From contig JAUXNL010000608.1 in NCBI GenBank assembly GCA_030684415.1, positions 1 to 27,760 on the forward strand: a DNA stretch of 27,760 nucleotides, read 5' to 3'. The DNA is from Moraxellaceae bacterium (lineage in GTDB: Bacteria > Pseudomonadota > Gammaproteobacteria > Pseudomonadales > Moraxellaceae). A program made the position numbers and the translations under genes. The notes beneath the pieces were generated by a model, which searched no databases, was not told where the DNA came from, and worked only from the letters and a program-made list of their open reading frames with translations. Positions 22,999-27,760 of the stretch are shown here, piece after piece. Each line of letters starts with the position of its first letter. The stretch's first letter is position 1.

Positions 22999-25803
22999 AT
23001 GAGCGATCTCACCGAACAGCTCTGGCCAGCCTTTGAGGCGGAAGTCGGCGAGCAACTGGAGCAACTGGAGCAGGGCTTGGCCCGTGGCCACGACGCCGAT
23101 GTGCACGCGCTGTTCCGTCTGTTTCACACCATCAAAAGCAGCGCGGCGATGATGGCCTTTGGCAGCATGGAGGCGATTGCCCATGCGGCAGAGGATTTTC
23201 TCGATGTGGTGCGCTCCGGCCGGTCATTGATGTCGGCGCCTGCCACGGCCGCACTGTTGCAAGCGGTCGACACGCTGCGTCGACAGCTCGGCGAAGGCCT
23301 GGCCACGCGGCAGGCACCACAGGCAGCACCAGATGTGGAGAGGGCATTAAAGGCGCTGCTGGGTGACGGGGCCCCGTCCCCGGCAGATGTACCCATAGCA
23401 GAGGCTGAAGCCGGCACGGCAGGAACTGACGCGCCGGACGATGACCATATGGCAGAGCGTGCGGGCCTGTTCTGCGAGATGGCGGCCATGGTGTTGCCGG
23501 AAATGGCGGCTGCTTTGGTTGTGGCAGAGACGGCGCTGCCGGATATGGCGGCACTTTCAGCCGCGGCCGACAACGCCGGGCTGCTGGTCGTGGTGCGGCT
23601 ACTCTCGCGGCTGGAGGAGGCGTCGCCCGATGCACGGCTGCGCCTGTTTGAAGAATTGCTGGCCCGAGTCCAGCACGTTGAGGCGCTGGGCGGGGAGAGT
23701 GCCGGCACGGCTGTCGCCCGGGAGCGACTGCGGCCGGCGCTGGCGCCGGCATTGGTCGCCGCCCTGCAGACCGCGGCGGTCGTGGCCCTGCAGCCACCGT
23801 CTGCGGCCACGGCGGGTCAGTGGCTGGACGTTGTGCAGCCCGTACGGCATCTGTGCCGCTTGCTCGGGCTTGGGGCATGCGAGCGCCTGCTGGCGCTGGC
23901 CACGCAAATCCTGCGTGACCTCGGCCGTGGAGCATTCGAGCTGAATCCGATGCTGGTCGAGCAACTGCCTTTGGCTCTCACGGTATTGGCAGAGCTACCG
24001 CTGGCCGACGGTGAAGACGCCACCGCTACCGCAATGGCCGAACAGTTGCTCGACAACCTGCAACAGGCGTTGCTGGCCGGCGAGATGACGGCGCCCGTGC
24101 CGGCCTTGCCGCTTTCGCCCGAGATGCAGGCTGTGCTGTCGGCCTCGTGCCGTGCGCAGTTGGATGCGCATGTGGCGGCCGGACACACGCTGGCCGAGAT
24201 TGATGCCGACCTTGAAGCCATGCCTGACGGTGGCGAAGCCTTCGTGGCCTGGCTGGCCGCCCATGGCACCCCGCTGGCCAACCACACGCTGTTTCGCGGC
24301 GCCGGCCGTGATGAGTCCACACAACTGCGATTTCTGGCGGCCTTCACACAGTCAGCCGAAACACTCGCCGCTGATTTTTCCGCTCTTGATCCCGACGGCA
24401 GCCTGCTGCAACTGCGCTTGCTGCGTCAGGGGCGTGCACCGGTGGCCGGGGCCGCCGCATCGGACACATCGCCGCCCGCCGGTGCCAGCGTGGAGGCCGC
24501 CGCGCGTGTCAGCCAGTCTACCGTGCGTATCGACAGCAGCACGCTGGACCGCTTCGTCAACCGTGTCGGTGAGCTGGTGATGTTGCGCAACATGATGTCG
24601 CACAGCGTCGCGGACCCACGCTTGGGCGATGGCCTGCGCCGACTGCGCCAGTTTGTGGGGACGCGTGCCGGTGATGCTGCCGAGCGCGATGCGCTGCTGG
24701 AGTTGGTCGGCCTCATCGGCGAGCGCCGTGAGCAATGGCAGCAGGCGGATGCGCAGTTGCAGACGGCGCTGTCGCAGTTGCAAGACGAAGTGCTGGCGTT
24801 GCGGGTGGTGCCGGTGGGCAGTGTGTTCAACCGGATGACGCGTGTGGTCTGGAGTCTGGCGCAGGCGCAGGACAAAACCGTGCAGGTAGACATCCAGGGC
24901 GAAGACACCCGCATCGACAAGGGCATGGTCGATATCCTCGCCGAGCCGCTGTCGCATATGGTGCGCAACGCGGTTGACCATGGCATCGAAGGAATGGACG
25001 AGCGTTTGCTCGCCGGTAAGCCGGCGACGGCCGTGCTGACGTTGGCGGCGCGCCAGCAAGGCAATGCGTTGGTCATCACAGTGGCCGACGACGGCCGTGG
25101 CCTGGATCTGGCGCGCATCCTGGCGAAGGCGCGTCGCCAAGGGCTTGCGGGTGAACGTGATTACAGCGACGACGAAATCACGGCCTTCATTTTCGCCCCC
25201 GGATTTTCCACTGCTGAAACGGTGACCGCTGTCTCCGGTCGCGGTGTTGGCATGGATGTGGTGAAAACGCGGATTGCGCAGATTGGCGGGCAGGTCGATG
25301 TTGTCTCGCAGCGCGGCGCCGGCACTCGCTTTACGCTCCGCCTGCCCTTGTCGGTGGCCTTACAGAATGTGGTGTTGGTCGAGGCGGAGGGCCGTGTGCT
25401 GGCACTGCCCGAGCGGCAGGTCAGCGAGGTGTTCTCGTTGTCGGTCGAGGCGTTGCAGAGTGTGCAGGGGCAGGCCGCATGCTTGCTGCGTGGCGTGGTG
25501 CTGCCGCTGTATGGCCTGACGCATTTGCTTGGCCGCCGCGAGACGGCTATGACGGCGCGCGAGCAGGTTCATGTCGTGGTGTTCAGCGATGGGCGCCATC
25601 GCATCGGGCTGGTGGTCGATGCGGTACAGGGCCGGCAGGAAGTATTCGTGCGCGACATCCATCCGGACATCCTGCGTCTGCCAGGTGTCGGCGGTGCGTC
25701 CATTCTTGGCGATGGCAGCGTCATCATCATTGCCGACGGTGACAAGCTGATGGAGCTGGCACGGCAACGTGCACAGGGCCTCGCGGAGCTGTTGAAGTCA
25801 TGA
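22999..25803 (+). CDS. cheA: CheA-type chemotaxis histidine kinase
   Basis: The protein has 934 residues from ATG 22999, which has GGGAG upstream; the in-frame TTG at 22978 is less likely. The P1 phosphotransfer domain has H43 in LFRLFHTIKSSAAM. A long Ala-rich middle (about 115-500) contains helical segments and a P2-like part around LDAHVAAGHTLAEIDADLEA. The dimerisation helices start near STLDRFVNRVGELVML. The ATPase domain has HMVRNAVDHG (N-box, about 653), VADDGRG, FIFAPGFSTAE and SGRGVGMDVVK. The C-terminal P5 CheW-like domain (LPLSVALQNVVLVEAEG onward) is complete. It has no fused receiver, unlike ChpA or WspE. Confidence 0.95.
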   Translation: MSDLTEQLWPAFEAEVGEQLEQLEQGLARGHDADVHALFRLFHTIKSSAAMMAFGSMEAIAHAAEDFLDVVRSGRSLMSAPATAALLQAVDTLRRQLGEGLATRQAPQAAPDVERALKALLGDGAPSPADVPIAEAEAGTAGTDAPDDDHMAERAGLFCEMAAMVLPEMAAALVVAETALPDMAALSAAADNAGLLVVVRLLSRLEEASPDARLRLFEELLARVQHVEALGGESAGTAVARERLRPALAPALVAALQTAAVVALQPPSAATAGQWLDVVQPVRHLCRLLGLGACERLLALATQILRDLGRGAFELNPMLVEQLPLALTVLAELPLADGEDATATAMAEQLLDNLQQALLAGEMTAPVPALPLSPEMQAVLSASCRAQLDAHVAAGHTLAEIDADLEAMPDGGEAFVAWLAAHGTPLANHTLFRGAGRDESTQLRFLAAFTQSAETLAADFSALDPDGSLLQLRLLRQGRAPVAGAAASDTSPPAGASVEAAARVSQSTVRIDSSTLDRFVNRVGELVMLRNMMSHSVADPRLGDGLRRLRQFVGTRAGDAAERDALLELVGLIGERREQWQQADAQLQTALSQLQDEVLALRVVPVGSVFNRMTRVVWSLAQAQDKTVQVDIQGEDTRIDKGMVDILAEPLSHMVRNAVDHGIEGMDERLLAGKPATAVLTLAARQQGNALVITVADDGRGLDLARILAKARRQGLAGERDYSDDEITAFIFAPGFSTAETVTAVSGRGVGMDVVKTRIAQIGGQVDVVSQRGAGTRFTLRLPLSVALQNVVLVEAEGRVLALPERQVSEVFSLSVEALQSVQGQAACLLRGVVLPLYGLTHLLGRRETAMTAREQVHVVVFSDGRHRIGLVVDAVQGRQEVFVRDIHPDILRLPGVGGASILGDGSVIIIADGDKLMELARQRAQGLAELLKS

Positions 25804-26186
25804 GTACCACCACCTCCTGGCTAGCGCTGCGCTGCGGCGCTGTCCGCTTGCTGCTGCCGGCGGACCGAGTCGAGGCAGTCGGCTTTGTGGCAGACGTTGA
25901 TGCTGTCGATGGTCACTGGTCGTGGCGTGGCCGGCTATTGCCAGTACAGGACTTTTGTTTACGACTGGGGCAGGGCGGGCCGGCGACGCAGTGGGTCGTG
26001 GTGGCGAGCGACGACCGCGCCTGTGTTGTGACCGTCGATGAAGTCATCGGTCTGCGCGAAATAGCGCCCATCGATTGGCAGCCCTTTACCGCAGTGACGG
26101 CCGAGGCGGCTTCTCATTTCGATTCTGTTCTGGCGGATGCGCATGGCAGCTTGCTGCGCCTGCGCCAGCCCTTTGCCTTTCTCTGA
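25800..26186 (+). CDS. small CheW-like coupling protein
   Basis: The protein has 128 residues, shorter than the usual CheW of about 150-170. WLALRCGAVRLLLPADRVEAV, then WSWRGRLLPVQDFCLRLG and CVVTVDEVIGLREI match the two-barrel CheW pattern in reduced form. It overlaps cheA by 4 bases (ATGA), so it should be produced together with the kinase. It is the last gene of the operon; a 9-bp inverted repeat (26267-26275 and 26293-26301) lies about 80 bases downstream. Confidence 0.85.
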   Translation: MSTTTSWLALRCGAVRLLLPADRVEAVGFVADVDAVDGHWSWRGRLLPVQDFCLRLGQGGPATQWVVVASDDRACVVTVDEVIGLREIAPIDWQPFTAVTAEAASHFDSVLADAHGSLLRLRQPFAFL

Positions 26187-26192
26187 CGACTT

Positions 26193-26297
26193 CTCTCCGC
26201 CGTATGGCCTGCCACGACAGAACCCTCCGCAACACTGCCCTCCGCAATACTTCCCTTTGCGATATGGCCTGCCGCGATATGGCCCGCCGTTAGCGGC
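26193..26297. repeat. degenerate 15-bp tandem repeat, about 7 units
   Basis: Units begin at 26193, 26208, 26223, 26238, 26253, 26268 and 26283, with a consensus close to CCCTCCGCgAtAtgG. The period is a multiple of three, and one plus-strand frame reads as RTLRN-TALRN-TSLCD-MACRD. The end of the tract contributes to a 9-bp inverted repeat (26267-26275 with 26293-26301) that may terminate the che operon. Confidence 0.8.
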
Positions 26298-26629
26298 AGG
26301 CTGATGCTTTCGTCCTTGAGCCGACGACAGTTTGCGTTGGTGCAGATGGCCAGCAGCGAGTGTGACCCTGGAGATGATGGTCAGTAGAAAGAGTGGCAAG
26401 CAGAGGACGCTCTCGGTGCTGCTCTATGCATAACGGAGCGTCTGTGCCGGGAGTCTCCCTGCCTAATGTGTGGGCACTGGCTTGTTGCGGCGTGGCATCA
26501 GAGTCGCGTGTACAACCGGGCGCCAGAGGCGGCTCTGAATAATCCAGAACCGTTCCGAAGCTCATGATCGCGGTGAGCCGCCGACCCTTCGGCAGTGCGC
26601 AGGGCGAGCAGAATTATTCTGATCTTCCT

Positions 26630-26680
26630 TTCCCGCTTGCTGCAAAAGCCCGGGATGGGCGTTTTTCAGTAAGCGGCTAG
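26630..26680 (+). repeat. dispersed intergenic hairpin repeat, copy 3 (partial)
   Basis: CGCTTGCTGCAAAAGCCCGG followed by GATGGGCGTTTTTCAGTAAGCGGCTA matches the right-hand end of copy 2 and forms a terminator-like hairpin with an inner GCCC/GGGC stem. The left-hand part of the repeat is absent. Confidence 0.7.
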
Positions 26681-26744
26681 TACGGTGCATCGAGAGTGTG
26701 GTGCATCGAGAGTACGGTGCATCGAGAGTGCAGGGCATCGGCAA
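26681..26744. repeat. 16-bp tandem repeat, 3 full units plus 1 degenerate
   Basis: Three units of TACGGTGCATCGAGAG (second unit TGTGG...) start at 26681, 26697 and 26713, with a decayed fourth at 26729. They directly abut repeat copy 3. Confidence 0.85.
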
Positions 26745-26920
26745 AGAGCATCGGATCAGGCGAGAGGATTGGCGGGAGTAGCCCTGCGTTAGCCGCCGGG
26801 CCGGGTGATCGGCGCTGTTGTGCTATCCGGTCTGACACGGCTTTTGTGCTAAAACGCCTGCCTGATTCCTGCTGCATTCGCCGCCCGATCACCACTGTCC
26901 CCCGGACAAGGAGCCCCGCC

Positions 26921-27760
26921 ATGAAAACCCGTGCCGCCGTTGCCTGGAGTGCCGGCCAGCCGCTCACCATCGAAGAGGTCGACCTGCAGGGTCCGCGTGC
27001 CGGCGAAGTACTGGTGGAAGTGAAGGCCACCGGCATTTGCCATACCGATTACTACACGCTCTCCGGCGCCGACCCTGAAGGCGCGTTCCCGGCAATTCTT
27101 GGCCACGAAGGTGCAGGTGTTGTGCTGGAAGTAGGGGCGGGTGTCACCTCGCTCAAGCCGGGCGATCATGTGATTCCGCTCTACACGCCCGAATGCCGCC
27201 AGTGCAAATTCTGTCTCTCGCGCAAAACCAATCTGTGTCAGGCGATCCGTTCCACACAGGGCCAAGGCCTGATGCCGGATGGCAGCTCGCGCTTTTCGCT
27301 GGGCGGCAAGCCCCTCCTGCACTACATGGGTACGTCCACTTTTGCCAACCATATTGTCGTGCCGGAAATCGCGCTCGCCAAAATTCGCGAAGACGCGCCA
27401 TTCGACAAGGTGTGCTACATCGGCTGCGGCGTGACTACGGGCGTGGGCGCCGTGGTGTTCACGGCAAAAGTGGAGGCGGGGGCCAATGTGGTGGTCTTCG
27501 GTTTGGGCGGCATCGGCCTTAACGTCATTCAGGGCGCGAAAATGGTGGGTGCCGACAAGATCATCGGCGTTGATCTCAATCCGGCGCGCGAGGCGATGGC
27601 GCGGCAATTCGGCATGACCCACTTCATCAATCCCAAGGAGGTGGAAAATGTGGTGGACCACATCATCCAGCTCACCGATGGCGGCGCGGATTACAGCTTC
27701 GAATGCATCGGCAACACGCAGGTGATGCGGCAGGCGCTGGAGTGCTGTCACAAGGGCTGG
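26921..27760 (+). CDS. frmA: class III alcohol dehydrogenase / S-(hydroxymethyl)glutathione dehydrogenase (5' part)
   Basis: The frame begins at ATG 26921, with AAGGAG at 26908-26913, and runs off the window after 280 codons of about 370. The enzyme oxidises the glutathione-formaldehyde adduct with NAD, detoxifying formaldehyde in the cytoplasm. Catalytic zinc ligands C40 (GICHTD) and H62 (GHEG) are present. The structural zinc Cys cluster is C92, C95, C98 and C106 in PECRQCKFC...NLC, and FGLGGIG is the NAD-binding motif. TGQ/STQGQGLMPDGSSRFS is characteristic of class III. No frmR-type regulator is seen upstream. An S-formylglutathione hydrolase might follow outside the window. Confidence 0.95.
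   Translation, partial: MKTRAAVAWSAGQPLTIEEVDLQGPRAGEVLVEVKATGICHTDYYTLSGADPEGAFPAILGHEGAGVVLEVGAGVTSLKPGDHVIPLYTPECRQCKFCLSRKTNLCQAIRSTQGQGLMPDGSSRFSLGGKPLLHYMGTSTFANHIVVPEIALAKIREDAPFDKVCYIGCGVTTGVGAVVFTAKVEAGANVVVFGLGGIGLNVIQGAKMVGADKIIGVDLNPAREAMARQFGMTHFINPKEVENVVDHIIQLTDGGADYSFECIGNTQVMRQALECCHKGW

Larger units (their letters stand above)
26187..26920. other. gene-free 730-bp region with tandem repeats
   Basis: No supported gene lies here. It contains a 15-bp tandem tract right after the cheW stop, one copy of the dispersed hairpin repeat, a 16-bp tandem tract and, at the end, the upstream region of the formaldehyde dehydrogenase gene. Open frames across it are short and of unlikely composition. 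Confidence 0.6.

Noticed and set aside
26193..26744. Repeats that might suggest a CRISPR array
   Set aside because: Units are contiguous 15- or 16-bp tandem repeats with no unique spacers, and no cas gene is present.

Overview
The window is high-GC bacterial DNA with densely packed genes. It looks like a gammaproteobacterium: it has TonB/BtuB-type and outer-membrane beta-barrel proteins, AmpG, glutathione-dependent formaldehyde dehydrogenase and a Pil/Wsp-style alternative chemosensory cluster. This assignment is inferred from gene families only; there is no rRNA or other marker, and I cannot name the genus.

Layout. (1) 1-3945, plus strand: an envelope operon. It holds the 3' end of a secreted protein with calcium-binding repeats and a C-terminal sorting tail, an outer-membrane beta-barrel, and a tri-heme lipoprotein cytochrome. 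A perfect 16-bp inverted repeat (terminator-like) closes it. (2) About 4190-6300: an accessory islet. It holds a lower-GC four-helix membrane protein flanked by 55-bp direct repeats that belong to an IS3-type orfA remnant. Next is a minus-strand run of four small genes: two antitoxin-like paralogues, an unknown 70-aa partner and a ParE/RelE toxin. (3) 6524-9270, minus strand: a cobalamin riboswitch with a terminator hairpin, a BtuB-like receptor and a PduO-type cobalamin adenosyltransferase. (4) 9489-15901, minus strand: a PanE-type reductase overlapping a receiver/degenerate-GGDEF regulator, then (reading upstream) an ABC-2 permease, a 193-aa membrane-anchored protein, an ABC ATPase, an AmpG-like permease and an alkyltransferase-like DNA-binding protein. 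(5) 16415-26186, plus strand: a complete alternative chemosensory operon. The order is a response regulator with an extra N-terminal domain, an MCP without HAMP, CheR, a triple-CheW protein, CheB, a stand-alone CheB-like receiver, CheA and a small CheW. (6) 26187-26920: a gene-free stretch with two tandem-repeat tracts and one copy of a dispersed hairpin repeat. (7) 26921 to the end: the 5' part of the class III alcohol (formaldehyde) dehydrogenase gene.

How the parts fit. The B12 genes form a self-regulated uptake/activation unit. The che genes overlap or nearly touch, so they should be co-expressed. They contain every core signalling step (receptor, kinase, coupling, methylation, demethylation, receivers), but no flagellar gene and no obvious DNA-binding or catalytic output is in the window. 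A related intergenic repeat occurs at three places (9346-9479, 12616-12764, about 26630-26680) and carries terminator-like hairpins. The least explained items are the tandem antitoxin-like cluster with its unknown partner, the N-terminal domain of the first che response regulator, the three-gene exported heme operon and the dispersed repeat family.
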